A stretch of DNA of 64,000 bases from Margaritifera margaritifera (GCA_029931535.1 JAQPZY010001684.1:5177501-5241500); one strand, 5' to 3'; positions 48,086 through 59,175 are shown, counted from the stretch's first letter. Program-made: numbers and translations. The notes: a model not told the origin generated them from the sequence alone.

Positions 48086-48197
48086 AAGAGCGTTAATGCT
48101 TTATGGAGTGGAAAAACTAAACTGTGTGCATTTCATATTTGTTACTCACAGAATTAGTTGTTTGCTTTGTTTTTTTGTTGTTTTTCTTTTAGTTTTG

Positions 48198-48219
48198 TTT
48201 TTTTTTTTTTGGGGGGGGG
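48198..48219. repeat. T-to-G homopolymer junction
   Basis: About 13 T directly followed by 9 G, then TATGGGGGG and GGGATTGGGGGTGGAGGGG. Several G-runs on one strand are close enough to form a G-quadruplex. Confidence 0.9.
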
Positions 48220-48339
48220 TATGGGGGGTTGTCGGGATTGGGGGTGGAGGGGTTTACATATGGAAAATACTGAGCGATAAATATATAATTATCCTGCGCA
48301 TACTTTAGGTTACACCCAGACAATACATACACTATTGTC

Positions 48340-49260
48340 GTTGTCCCCGTGTGTCAGTATGTCCGTCCGTCTTCCCAACCGTGACAAAGCTTGTCATCGA
48401 TACTCCTCCCACACTGCTTGGACGATATTAATGAAACTTTGTAGATGTGTGGTTGGTGTAAATGGTCGATAAGGTTTTCCTTTTTCTTCCCATGCAATTT
48501 GTTAGAGGGCTGGGGGTCAAAAAGGGGATATTTTGGATGTCGAGTTCGTTATCGCTTCTCCTCCCACATCGCTTGGCGAATTTTATTGATATTGTGTCGG
48601 CTAGATATATGGTTTGTCTAGATGCCCAATAAGGTTTTACCTCCTCTTCTGCCCATTATTTAAGACATTCCGTGAAAATTTAGTATGATTATTTTTATTT
48701 TTTTATTGTTTGCTTTGTTGCTTTATTTGGGGTTTTGTGGGGAGCGGTGGGTGGTGGTAGAGGGGAAAATTCAATTCGTCATCGCTTTTTCTTCTACACT
48801 GCTTGAATGATTTCGTTTAATCTTTGTAGGATATTTTAAGGGTTGGTGTAGATGAGCATTAGGTTTCACTTTTTTCCTCGGGCCCATTCTGGGATTTTTT
48901 TTTTTTAACAATTGTCGAAAAAGGGGGTAATTTAGGAATTCAGTTTGTCATCGCCGAACTTCCCAGCTTGATATGTGGTTGGTGTAGATGCAAAAAAAAC
49001 GTTTTACTTTTTCCCCTCGCCCATTTATGGGAATATTTCTTGGAACAATCTTTAAAAAATGGATATTGTTTTGAGAATTCAGGTCGTTATAAGTTCTCCT
49101 CCCACGCTTGCTTGTAGGATTTAAATTAAATTCCGAAGGCTAGATATGTGGTTAGTGTACATGCTCAATAAAGTTTTATTTTTGTCCTCAGGCCCATTAT
49201 TTAGAAATTTCTGTAAAATTTTTTCGAAAAATGGAATTTGGAAAATTCAGCTTGATTATT
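48340..49260 (+). repeat. Degenerate tandem repeat, about 5 units of 140-235 bp
   Basis: Each unit has CTCCTCCCACACTGCTTGG (about 48406, 48556, 48785, 49097), then GTGGTTGGTGTAGATG (about 48452, 48840, 48978, 49150), an ATAAGGTTTTAC/T-rich block and a GGGGATATTTTGG-type block. Strong divergence and unequal spacing mean an old array. The left edge begins with TATGTCCGTCCGTCTTCCC. A frame at 49146-49361 is within the repeat. Confidence 0.75.
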
Positions 49261-49956
49261 TAGTATTTATGCAGCCATATGCAACAGTATTGCTGAAAAT
49301 TCACATATGTGCAGGAAACATTCTGATGATTTATTGTTCAAAAGAGAGGGGGAGTGTATGAATGTTTGCCATGTACGAAAAGAACATGCACGAAGAGCGG
49401 GGATATGATTGTCTTTAAATGCATGCATATCTAGTTCAGTTTATCATATCATCAGAGTTTCTTCCAGAATGACCCAAGAGATGACGGACAACGATTTCAT
49501 GCGAAATAGTTTTGAAACCGTTATGATAAGTTTGATTTGAATTCACTCAGTTTAATGATTTAAGTTTTCAATTACATAATTCAAGGATATGGATCACAGA
49601 TCACCACGTCCACACACAAATACTTATTGCACTTAATTTGAAGTTTGTTTTATCTTTAAGAAAAAGATTTTGCATCAAATACATGTGAGAAAATTGCATA
49701 TCGGTAGTTAAAATGTCGTATTCACAAAAATGTAATTCTCATCATGTCTTCTAGACCAAGTTTCCTCTCCCTTGGAAATCTATTTATTATTTGGCTATTG
49801 CTAAACATGGAAAGTAACGTAAGTTGCTAAATTTGTCCTCAGTTTTTGGAGGTGAGAGCAGGAACGAGATTTATAAATGTCTGAAAACTCGGAAAATGAC
49901 TTGGGTAGCTAACTACAAAAGGCGATTTGGCGAAAAATTCACGCTGGAGTAGTTGA
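49261..49956. other. Unassigned spacer
   Basis: No feature recognised. Confidence 0.4.
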
Positions 49957-49965
49957 GAAGATGGG

Positions 49966-50093
49966 AGTTCTGGAACACTGGAGTAATGTTTTATTTTTAA
50001 ATTTTCAAAAATAGACAAATCAGCAACTCTGCGTACACTTTAAAATTGATTTTCAAGCTCAAAGCCCAGTGTGCCAGAAACTCTAACTTTCCT
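49966..50093. repeat. Inward-facing pair of element termini (short fold-back)
   Basis: GAGTTCTGGAACACTGG at about 49966 and CCAGTGTGCCAGAAACTC at about 50067-50084 are inverted copies of the same terminal motif, 85 bp apart. The left end of the large element therefore contains either a MITE-like pair of ends or a palindromic terminus. Confidence 0.6.
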
Positions 50094-50427
50094 AACTACA
50101 TACATGACAAGCAAGATTTATAGAAAAAAGGACAGAATGATAAATACATGTAGATCCAAATTTGCATCCATTTAATAATGTAACTGTTATATTCTAATTA
50201 CCCTTTCACATACCTAAAATATCTTCATGACGTCTATTAGTAGTGGAGTCATTGGGTTCTGCCATTTTGCTACACGATTTGTTTACGTTTTCAAGCATGA
50301 GATTTAATGAATTTGTCTTCTAGATTTTAGCATAAAATTTATCGAAAAATGACACGTAAAATAGTGTAATAAAATAGTTTGAAACTCCACAAAATATATT
50401 TATAAATGTCCATCATACACTATCAAA

Positions 50428-50610
50428 TTGGAAGAATTTAATTCAATCATAGTCAGTTTGCAGAATGAAATGCAATGCATCATAAACTTATTGCAAGGCA
50501 TCAAACATTGTCGATATTGTGCCAAAACCTACAAAAACCAAAAAGAGTTATTATTCTCCAGGAAACTATTTCACCGGGTATTAAACCGTGCACTATTAAA
50601 TTGTTTATAG
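50428..50610 (+). other. Short open frame inside the Polinton-like element
   Basis: 60 codons with CRYCAKTYKNQK near the middle; a single C-x2-C pair is visible. I recognise no family. Position between the left inverted repeat and the polymerase is the only reason to list it. Confidence 0.2.
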
Positions 50611-51065
50611 TTATATCCCATAAAGTGACTTGTATAAGCAAATTTAGAATCTCTTCAATGGACATTTTGTATGGATGAGCTCTCTTGTAATTACTTTTTT
50701 TTTCTTCAAGTAACATACTATAGCAAACAATAAGCATTTTCTTTACAGTTGCCCGTTATATAATGTTATGATGTTTGTTTCAGGCGTGTCATTCATTTAA
50801 CATAAAAGTGGACATAGTTATCTCATATTTATTTGAGATTAGAAATGTCGTTAGGGTATTGCTACGCTTACAGTGTCATTTGTTTTGTTTAGGTCCACCT
50901 TCAGGCATGTGATAATAACTTTATGTATGCTCTACCGTTGTTCCGCATATTCCATGTGTTCTTGTCCTTCTGAGACAACTGGCCTCCGGCGACGAAAGCA
51001 TAGATTTAGACTGTTGTGTTTATGCTTAGACTTCGCTGTTGTACTTTGTCCAACTTGATTTTATA

Positions 51066-51176
51066 TCGCTTAGGTCATGTCTCAGGTTTGTATACAGCTT
51101 AGATCACGTCTAAAGTTTTTATACAGCTTAGGCCATGTGTAAAGTTTGTATACAGTCATATCTCAAGTTTGTAAAT
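51066..51176. repeat. 29-bp degenerate minisatellite, about 3.6 copies
   Basis: CAGCTTAGGTCATGTCTAAA plus GTTTGTATA, repeated with substitutions inside the TIR-bounded element. It could have expanded after insertion. Confidence 0.85.
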
Positions 51177-51889
51177 TATGTAACCGATGTTAATCAGCAA
51201 GATAAATTTGAAATGTGAAGTATACCAATCAAAAGCTTTTTCCTTTTCCTCTCGTTTTGAGAAGCAATTCATTCTCAATTTGTTTGTTTTCTTTCCTCAT
51301 TTGTTCGATGTCCTATTCTAATAACACGTCAGCTGATTCCATATATTCAAGTTTGGAAGGCAGAGCAGCACCATTATCATTATTTATGAGTGGTGTTAAA
51401 AGGATACTGTGAAAAATAGCGAAGTAGGGATTAAGAGAAAAAATTGCCAAAGAAAGATGTCCTAGGCCACAAAGCAGGATATCGCGACAAAAATAGCGAA
51501 GGCAAGAGTAATTTCAGTGTCGAAGACTATAGAACGTTAACGATCTGAAAAAACACAATTGCAAAATCTTCGTAGGCAACAACATAGGCAACCACTTAAG
51601 CAATGTCCTAGACAACAATAGCTTTTATAAAATATTATTACGATTGATAGAAAAGAATCATTTGGTAACAGAATCAAGGAATAAAAATTTTCCTTTGGCG
51701 ATGACCAAGACTAATACGTGTTCTTGAGTCAGGTAGATCCACACGTGCAGACAATTATTGGAAGAAAGCTCAGTAATTTTGATTCAGTACTCGTTTGGCT
51801 GGTACTAGCAGTTAGACTGAGATGGTTGCCTTCCCTGGACGAGGGAATTAAACGAAAACGAGACAAAGACATTTTACTAAGCTACTCAT

Positions 51890-53815
51890 TTCAAAGCCAT
51901 AATGACAAAACTAGATATCAATGTTATCGTCAACACTCTCTCAAATGAAATACATGCGAAATTTGATGAAAGAATTACTCCTAGTACAAAATGGGTATTT
52001 GACAGGATCGAATACTTAATTGTGAACACTGACAAATATAGATCACTCCAGGTAGCTCATATAGATTCATCCGAATGAATAAAAAATAAAAAGCATGTGT
52101 TAAAGTAGAAAAAGAAGATGGCAAATGCTTCTTTTACACTATTGTGTCACTTTTAAATAAGGTCGATACAAATCCTCAAAGGTCATCAAAATACAATTTA
52201 GATCGATACAGTCATGGGTTCGATAGATGTCCTGTTTACAATTGAGAATATAGTCAAATTTAAAATCAATTTACTATATTCGTGAATGTGTACGAAACAG
52301 TAGAAAATGCATACGTTAGGCCTGTTCGCGTAACCGAAAGTGAGAAAGAAATTCGCGTTGAAATGTTGATAGTTTTGTGGCAAGAGGAAGAGAGGTACCA
52401 TTACATTGGAATAAACATTTCAAGCCAAAACAACAAACGGAACTGAAAAATGTTTAGTTGTAAAATGTGCTTTTAATCTTTCAATACATCAGACAAATTA
52501 ACACAGCAAAAAAGATTATGTTACAATGTAGGTAACACGAAAGTTATCCTGGCTGAAAGAAGTTCTTATCGTTAAATTCAACAACTATCAACCTGAACTA
52601 ATGGTTCCATTCGTCATTTACTGCGACTTCCCATGCGTGCTGGCCCAACATACTAAGAATGTATTTGAAAAGAACAAATTGTTTACAGAAGTACTATTTG
52701 CATTCAGATATCAGATGTTTTACGATACATTAAGTAAAATCGCAAAACCAGTTTACATTTAATTGAAGCCAAAGAATGCAAATTTATGGTACATAGGAAG
52801 GAAAATGAAAAACAGTTTCAGTCAACCAACGTGTGCCATATCTTTGAGAAAGATGTCGTAGCACTCAAAGTGGGTGACCACGATCACTTAACAGGCAAAC
52901 ATAGTGGTCCATCTCATAACGATATGCAATTTAAATCTTAAATATTCAAACTTCATACCAATTGTCATTTGTAACTTGTCCGGTTATGACAGTGATTTAT
53001 TTTTCAAGGAGGTAGTGAGAAATTATCTTGTTTAAGAGCTGCAAATAGCACCAGACAGCGACGAGAAATATATTGTATTCAACAAAGATTTAATAGTCAA
53101 TAGATTCGTGAAAGATGACAAAGAAACATATGTTAAAAGAACGATCAGGAGTATTGACAGCTTTATATTCTTGGGACGATCTTTGGAAGAGCCGGCAAGG
53201 AATCTGCTCGACGAAACGTTCACAGATACAATTAAACGGTTACAATCTATGCAACCTACATCATATTGACGATGACGAATAAACCTGTATTCGGCAAATA
53301 AGTGGAAAATTTCAAGGAAAGAACAACAGAAAAGGTAGTTTCGAACGAAAAATGTTTCGAATGGCAGAAAGATTTTCATTGCCAGAAGAAGTTATTGATG
53401 AGGAATTAGTTTTTGCAAGCATGAAAAACAAAAGATCTAAATTCCTAAATCTATTTATGGTGTCTTAACTGTGCTAAAGCTATGGAAGTGTTACTGTACC
53501 ATGAAGCTGACAACTTCGTACGACAATAGATTGAGACTCCCTATGAATATTACACATTTGTTGTGCATACTCGTTGAAACTGAGAGCTTTTACAACGTCA
53601 TGAAAGAGAACATCGAGTTCTTTGACACCAGTGATTACTCGAAGGACAACTTTTTTTCAGCATACCACAAGTAAACAAAAAGATATCAGGCGTTTCAAAG
53701 ATTAGCTAAACTAACACTGATTAAGAAGAGTTTGTGGTTTAAAGTCAAATCTGTTTTCATTTAGGACTAATCACGAAGAAAAGAAAGTTTGTAAAGAAAT
53801 TTTAAATGTACAGGT
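51890..53815 (+). pseudogene. Protein-primed family-B DNA polymerase (pPolB) remnant
   Basis: Frame-shifting plus-strand pieces follow the Polinton pPolB order. EKEDGKCFFYTI is at 52108-52143 and VNVYET with RPVRVTESEKEIRVEM at about 52285-52365. A C-x2-C finger-like CKMCF is near 52460. FVIYCDFP at about 52611-52632 is the Exo I site, where the family has YADFE. DHDHLTGKHSGPSHN is at 52875-52920, GYDSDLFF at about 52985, and EKYIVFNKDLIVNRF to IDSFIFLGRS at about 53065-53183. After that the sequence jumps almost at once to the C-terminal LVETESFYNVMK and EFFDTSDYSKDN (53565-53650), then a GLKSNLFSF-like end (about 53730). Most of the palm/TPR region is deleted, the YxDTDS site before LVETE is destroyed, and the Exo I glutamate is replaced. 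It is inactive. Minus-strand frames here are shadows. Confidence 0.85.
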
Positions 53816-54133
53816 ATTGTTTATCTTATCATGAATAAAATTACCAGGAAATAAATTTAGTCAGTTTATGCAATCGTGAGATGTATAATATTAAAATATA
53901 AAAAAAACAAAGTGGCTTCATCAGCTTATGACTACAAAAGATTTTTGGTTGATAACGTAAACACATTACCTTACGGATATAATAACTCATGTACTTTTAC
54001 AATTAATTACATTTCAAAGCAATAAATAAAAATGTTACAAGATATAACGTATTTCTATCGTCAAAGACTTATGTTGGAACATGGAAACTTAAATCAAAAC
54101 CACTTACATACAATCTGTTCTAGAAAAGGATAG

Positions 54134-54135
<2 letters not shown>

Positions 54136-54230
<95 letters not shown>
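54136..54230. repeat. (TA)n microsatellite
   Basis: About 95 bp of TA inside the TIR-bounded element, between the polymerase remnant and the unknown protein. Confidence 0.98.
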
Positions 54231-54232
<2 letters not shown>

Positions 54233-54329
54233 GCTGGTATGTCAAGGTGTATGTGTTACAAAATCATGAGGGAGTTTGGTATACTATCTCCCTTTAGCTA
54301 CCGAAAGAAAGTTAAAAATAAAATCTATG

Positions 54330-54872
54330 TCAATAGCAGAGGCTCTGCCGATCAAGATAAACAACCAACGCAAAAGAAATGAACTTCAAAACAATTTGAA
54401 ACATCTAACGAAGCAATAGATGGTGGTGGACATTAAAAATACCAACCGCTGATTATCCACTTCCTTTTTGAAAAACTAAATCTTGAAAAAACTTAAAAAC
54501 ATTGAAGGAAATTATTTGAAAATTTACTAGTAAATGAGAAACATTGTGAAATATTTCTTCGATACTGATTTGTTGCTAATTCTAAAAGGCAAGGCTAGAC
54601 TTGAATTTGATGTATACGTAATATCTGTACCCGGTACACAGCTTGAATCACATCACTTGATGGCATACCAAATTTCATTTTATGAACACGGATGTAATGT
54701 TCAAGGCGAAGCATTGTTAAACTTAATGAATGATGTGGAAGATATCGAGGACAAATTATCGTTAAACTTAATGAATGATGTGGAAAATACCGAGGATAAA
54801 TTAGAGTTAAACAAACAACAACTGAAAATTAAATCATTGCACTGCAAAATCGTTGAAAAGGCTAACAAATAA
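54330..54872 (+). pseudogene. Remnant of an unrecognised element protein, copy B
   Basis: An open frame of 112 codons (54534-54872) contains VPGTQLESHHLMAYQISF, EHGCNVQGEALLN and an acidic, Gln/Lys-rich C-terminus of coiled-coil character. It has an internal duplication: LNLMNDVEDIEDKLS followed by LNLMNDVENTEDKLE, about 54 bp in DNA. The upstream part (54330-54530) continues the similarity to 40.9 kb in broken frames. Ending about 50 bp before the right inverted repeat, it is the last gene of the element. Function unknown; a conserved Cys and the GTQL/YQ-SFY/GEA pattern are the family marks seen here. Confidence 0.6.
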
Positions 54873-55016
54873 ACTAACACAGTAGTAAAGTCACAAAGAG
54901 TCAACTAGTAAGACACGTGATAAATAAATCAATTTTGAAGCAGAGTTCCTGACATGTGTAATTTTTTGAAAAATTGAAAATAATGCCCCAGTGTGCCAGA
55001 ATTTTCATCTTTTTAA

Positions 55017-55544
55017 GTACTCGATTAATTGGAACGATAGCTATCGGGAATCGAAATTAGGCGATCAGGAGAACCATGTATTTAATATGTTGCTTCTGCT
55101 CATGAGTCTGTAAAGTAAAATGTATCTTTCTGAACACCTCCATATAAAAGAGAACTACTCATTATGGATATTTAAGGGTCCTTTTTCCAAATGTTGCTTT
55201 CTAAATAAACTCGATAAACAAGTCACCTTATCACGACGGACAACATTTTTGGAGTCTCATGCGCGTACTTTATAGATAGTTTCCATGGTATTTTATGGTA
55301 TATACAAATGAATAAGAAAACTGGTTACGGTATGGAATTCATAGTGAAACTCAAGTCCCTCCGAAATGTGCGGTATATGGGTGGCTTGAGGTGTCGTTGA
55401 GTGCTGCAAAGGAGAATGAAATGAAATACAATTTTGGAAAGAACATCCCTATCTTTATTTGATAAAAAATCAAAATATAGAGGATCTTGTATAAGTTTCG
55501 GTTGGTTTGAGCACAAATATATCACATCACGAAAAAAAATTCTG
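55017..55544. other. Unassigned spacer
   Basis: A minus-strand frame at 55325-55525 shows no domain. Confidence 0.4.
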
Positions 55545-55748
55545 ATTAAATAGTTTTTCGTTTGTTTGTGTGGGTTTTAACGGCATTTTAAACACATTAT
55601 TGACTATACCACGCCAACGAAATAGGAGCTAAGTGCCTTTCCCAAAGAGACAATGAGAGAGCTGACCCGGGCTGGCCTGGGCGAGTATCGAACCCGCGAC
55701 CCTTGGATACGAGCCCGACCCTCCACCAACTGAGCTTCGCGGCTCCTC
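55545..55748 (-). mobile_element. tRNA-derived SINE, near complete
   Basis: On the minus strand: GAGCCGCGAAGCTCAGTTGG (A box), a CGTATCCAAGGGTC segment, GCGGGTTCGATACTCGCC (B box), then CTCTTTGGGAAAGGCACTTA, then GTGGTATAGTC and the tail ATGCCGTTAAAACCCACAC with CAAACAAAC. Head, body and tail are all present over about 200 bp. The GGGAAAGGCACTT block is a conserved central element shared by many invertebrate tRNA SINEs. The best-preserved SINE in the window. Confidence 0.8.
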
Positions 55749-56213
55749 TGATTCAATAAACGACTAAAAGTAAGTGTCATGAAAAGCGACTTCAAAGTAC
55801 ATTGGCATTCGTCACGCGTTTGACTTATATGCGTATATCACGTCATGAGGTGGTATTTGACACGTATTATCTCGAAAAATATCAGATAGATGTATGAAAG
55901 TGATATCAGTGATGTCTGATAGAACATTGTTCTTAATCCTGGTAAAACTGTATTGTGTGAGTTAGAGTTCCATGACCGACAGTTACCGTAAAGAAATGAA
56001 TGTACATGTGCTAATGAGCATCGGTCGATGTACTTTTTGTGAAAAATAGTGTTAATTATAATCTATAGGTATATTAAGAATTTTCCCCTTCAAAATTATA
56101 AACCGACAGAAAAGAACATTTTCTATCCTCATCCATATTTGCATTTATGGTAATGAAGCCAAGTCAACACAGAATACACACTGAATGATAAATTCAAGTT
56201 CATTGGCAAGCAT
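55749..56213. other. Unassigned spacer
   Basis: No feature recognised. Confidence 0.4.
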
Positions 56214-56294
56214 GTACCGTATATGCACGCAACAACAAACTGCACAGACCTAGAGCTGTAATTGGACTCGACTTACAAGCGAGTATATACGGTA
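56214..56294. mobile_element. Short inverted-repeat element related to 3915-4108
   Basis: GTACCGTATAT and ATATACGGTAC form perfect 11-bp ends around 81 bp. CTTACAAGCGAGTATATACGG resembles GTTATACGCGAGTATAGACGG at the right end of the larger element, and CAAACTGCACAGACC resembles its interior. It looks like a deletion derivative of the same family. Confidence 0.6.
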
Positions 56295-56561
56295 CCAACT
56301 GTGAACAAAGTACTAATCGACCCAATTGGATGTCGAGGTTATTAGTCATAGGAAAGTTCCTTATTCAGGTTCCAGACTTGAGATTCTTTTAGATATTTGA
56401 TTGCATATGTACAAGAAACGTGGGAACGAATCAGACAATAAATTAAGGACCATCAAATTCTATCACACATGAACGCTTGCGGTAGATTTATTTTCTAAAA
56501 CAATATTAAAAACAACAACAGCAACAACAAAAAGCTCAAAGAGGAAAACAAATTAATATAC

Positions 56562-56612
56562 CTGTGAAAGAGAAATTCCAATTACAGCGGCAATTAGAAT
56601 CAGACACCGCAT
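56562..56612 (-). CDS. Possible first coding exon of a secreted protein (signal peptide)
   Basis: On the minus strand an ATG (56612-56610) in the context CCAACATGC opens MRCLILIAAVIGISLSQ, a textbook signal peptide: short basic start, hydrophobic Leu/Ile/Ala/Val core, polar end. It is followed at once by CAG|GTATAT, a plausible splice donor at 56561. The exon would be 51 bp, phase 0. No following exon is recognised at lower coordinates, so the mature protein is unknown. A longer alternative minus-strand frame over 56536-56829 overlaps it in another phase. Chance occurrence cannot be excluded. Confidence 0.4.
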
Positions 56613-58282
56613 GTTGGCTCTCGAGAGATTTGGCTTCTACACTTGCTATGTCACACCTTGTAACAAAAGATGTCTGTGATATGTAATCTCTAGAAATATA
56701 CATTGGTCTGATGATGATTTCTGAACCGTTGTTATCATGAGACCTATGACCTTTGATTCCAATACTTCGTGCTCCCGACACAGATAAGAATCTTCCACGT
56801 GTCTGTTGTAACAACACCATATAGTACATCTATTACTTTTTAAGTCTCATTAGGTACACGCCAACTTTATAAGTGATTGAACAAATCCGAAGTATAACTG
56901 GTATTTAGTTCCTGGTCGGCAGAGTCTTTAAACAAATGTCTTTCAAAATTATATAAAGTGGATCAATCAACGCCGAATTCTTTGGTTCAAAACCATTTAG
57001 TTTTCTTTTTACGTCCACATATACGGAATGTATATGACACATCTTGACATAAATGGCTCCTACTAACTAAAGTCTCAGCGCAGACATTTTTTAAGGTAGA
57101 AGATCCTGTTGTGTATGACGAGCTTTCACAGGCGGATCGGTGTGCATATAAAATGCCGCTATCTACATGCAGATATGAGAAGTTTAAACCTCTATTTTGT
57201 TTATTTTGCCCACCACGACAGTGTTACACGTATCCGTCTGTCCGTCCCAGTTTAGTTAAGTTTTGCGTTTAGATCAGTTTTCAGGCCATGGCGTGGGGCA
57301 TCCGGGTTCCAGGAACACATTTCTAGTTTTATCTGATTTTTATGTAAAAAGAGAAAAATCAGACAAGCCACTCGGACTTTGAACAAAGACAGAAAAGGTA
57401 TTACAACCACGGGGTCAGTAACCTCTCCTTTACCTCGGCTGTGTCATATAGCATCGCCGTTTGCAATGGCTCATAATTTGAGATTGGTAATTTGCTTCTG
57501 TGCCAATTTTAGAGCCATTTCAAATTTTGCTTTACCACATCGATATAACGTTACCTTGACCAGTTTCATATATTTTATATTTATTTGGTGAAACACCACG
57601 TACTGATGCAATACAAAGTTACGTGACACCATTTAATTAGTGAAATATTAAGTAACTAAACTCCACAATTAATAATCGTGGAAAGTTTGATGCGACTGAT
57701 TGAATTTATTTTTAAAACGAATAAATTTTTAAAAGGTTTTATTGCACAAAGAAATGCCTGTTCCGTTATGTGATAGCTAGGTTCTTGCATTTAGGTTTAA
57801 TTTATATGAAATGTATAAAAAAATTGGCCAAAAATGTGCAATAAGTGTATTCTCCATTTATATTTTATTTCCACTGTGTAAAATGTAAATATAAACACAA
57901 TATGTACTCTTTATAAAGCGGGTAGTGGTGCTGCATTGCCTTTGAGATGGACACAACCTTATGAAGCTAATCGATCATAGCTTGGCCACTACTAACCATG
58001 TCTCGTGTCGACATTGAAAGTGTTCAAGTGACTTTTTTCGTCAGGGCAGACATTTTGTAAGATTTTATGAATTCAATATATTGAACATGCTCATGAAATT
58101 CGACTGAAAAAGGTCACCGACTTACGTAAGATTTTCAATCACAAATAACTGCCGAGAATTTGAACTGTGGGCTATGATTGAGACTTTACCTTCCAATCAT
58201 GACACGCGAATTGAAAATTCTAAACGGACTTTCAATATTATTTAACAAGCACCTTACAGTACCCTCAGTGGTTACGTTTAAA
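56613..58282. other. Unassigned sequence
   Basis: A patch near 57225-57250 (ATCCGTCTGTCCGTCCCAG) resembles dispersed GTCC-rich repeats of molluscs. Nothing else recognised. Confidence 0.4.
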
Positions 58283-58286
58283 GTAC

Positions 58287-59175
58287 TGTTACGGAATTAT
58301 GTATCATTTCTTTTAAATAATGGTATAGTTTTATTAGTTTATGACCTCTGTTTAATAGTCTAATAGGTGTCGTTTTGCAGAGTACACATATACGGTAATT
58401 TCAATGTGACCCAGTACATTGGTCCTGGGAAAATCAATATTATCGCTTGAAGCATTAGTCATGTCATCTGACCTGACCGGGATTTCGCAATTCAGGAATG
58501 ATTCATTTTGCTGACCAGAAGTTAGATAGTAAGATCGTAATACTGAGTTGTTATTCTGAGACGGAATAAGAAATGGGTTTTATTTGTATTTCAATGACGC
58601 AGTACAGAAACTATAAAATAAGATGTAATCGCAGTGTTCGTCATTCTACACAGTTTCGTCAGCTTGATAGGTCTTTAACGAAATTGGTTCTTTGTATGTG
58701 ATATTGTGCTTCAGAGATATTATTATACAGTACATTTTGGATTTAGTACTGCTACTTCAGAAATATTTTCCAGACAGTACATTTTTGGGATTAACTACTG
58801 ATATTTAAGAAGTAAACAGCTCCGTTGGAATTATCGGAAACATCACAAGAACTTGTGTGATATTTTATATTCACAAGGATTACTTGGAATTAATAACACT
58901 TGAATATAACTGATTCTTGTTGGCACGCCAGCACTTTGGTGGTTTCATTCGGAATATTCTTCATTCGGAATAATTTGGATTAGCTTCTGGATCAGTGAAC
59001 ATTAGAACAATTTCTGACTTTTAAGGATATTCTATACTGTAAGTTATTTTTAATTCTTTCACTTTGATTGTTTGTTGAAATATTTTTATATTTTAGGAAA
59101 TTAAATATTTGTGTTTTAAATCTTGAAAGCTTGTTTGAGTCTTTTCTTTTGTTACATTTACCCCGAGTCGTAACA
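58287..59175 (+). mobile_element. Solo LTR with target-site duplication
   Basis: Begins TGTTACG and ends CGTAACA, a perfect 7-bp terminal inverted repeat of TG...CA type. It is flanked on both sides by GTAC (58283-58286 and 59176-59179), consistent with a 4-bp target duplication. The right end CCCGAGTCGTAACA matches the right end of the LTR-like block at 8533-9286 (ATAGAGTCGTAACA), so the families are related. Length is 889 bp and no internal region or second LTR is next to it. A 61-codon frame at its left end, near 58178-58363, is not a gene. Confidence 0.7.

Larger units (their letters stand above)
49957..55016 (+). mobile_element. Polinton/Maverick-like element remnant with terminal inverted repeats
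   Basis: The left end (about 49957-50060) and the reverse complement of the right end (about 54925-55016) align over some 90 bp. Shared blocks in order are AAGATG, TTCTGG-ACACTGG, TTTTCAAAAA, TCAG/GAACTCTG and TTAAAATTGATTT / TCAAAATTGATTT. Between them lie a protein-primed family-B DNA polymerase remnant and an unknown protein remnant, both on the plus strand. This architecture, a large TIR-bounded element carrying pPolB, is that of Polinton/Maverick elements and adintoviruses. At about 5 kb it is well below the 15-20 kb usual for them. Integrase, protease, ATPase and capsid genes are not recognisable, so it is a deletion derivative or a short relative. TSDs are not clear. Confidence 0.6.

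Noticed and set aside
53032..53379. 115-codon minus-strand frame
   Set aside because: Opposite strand of the polymerase remnant, whose plus-strand motifs are clear.
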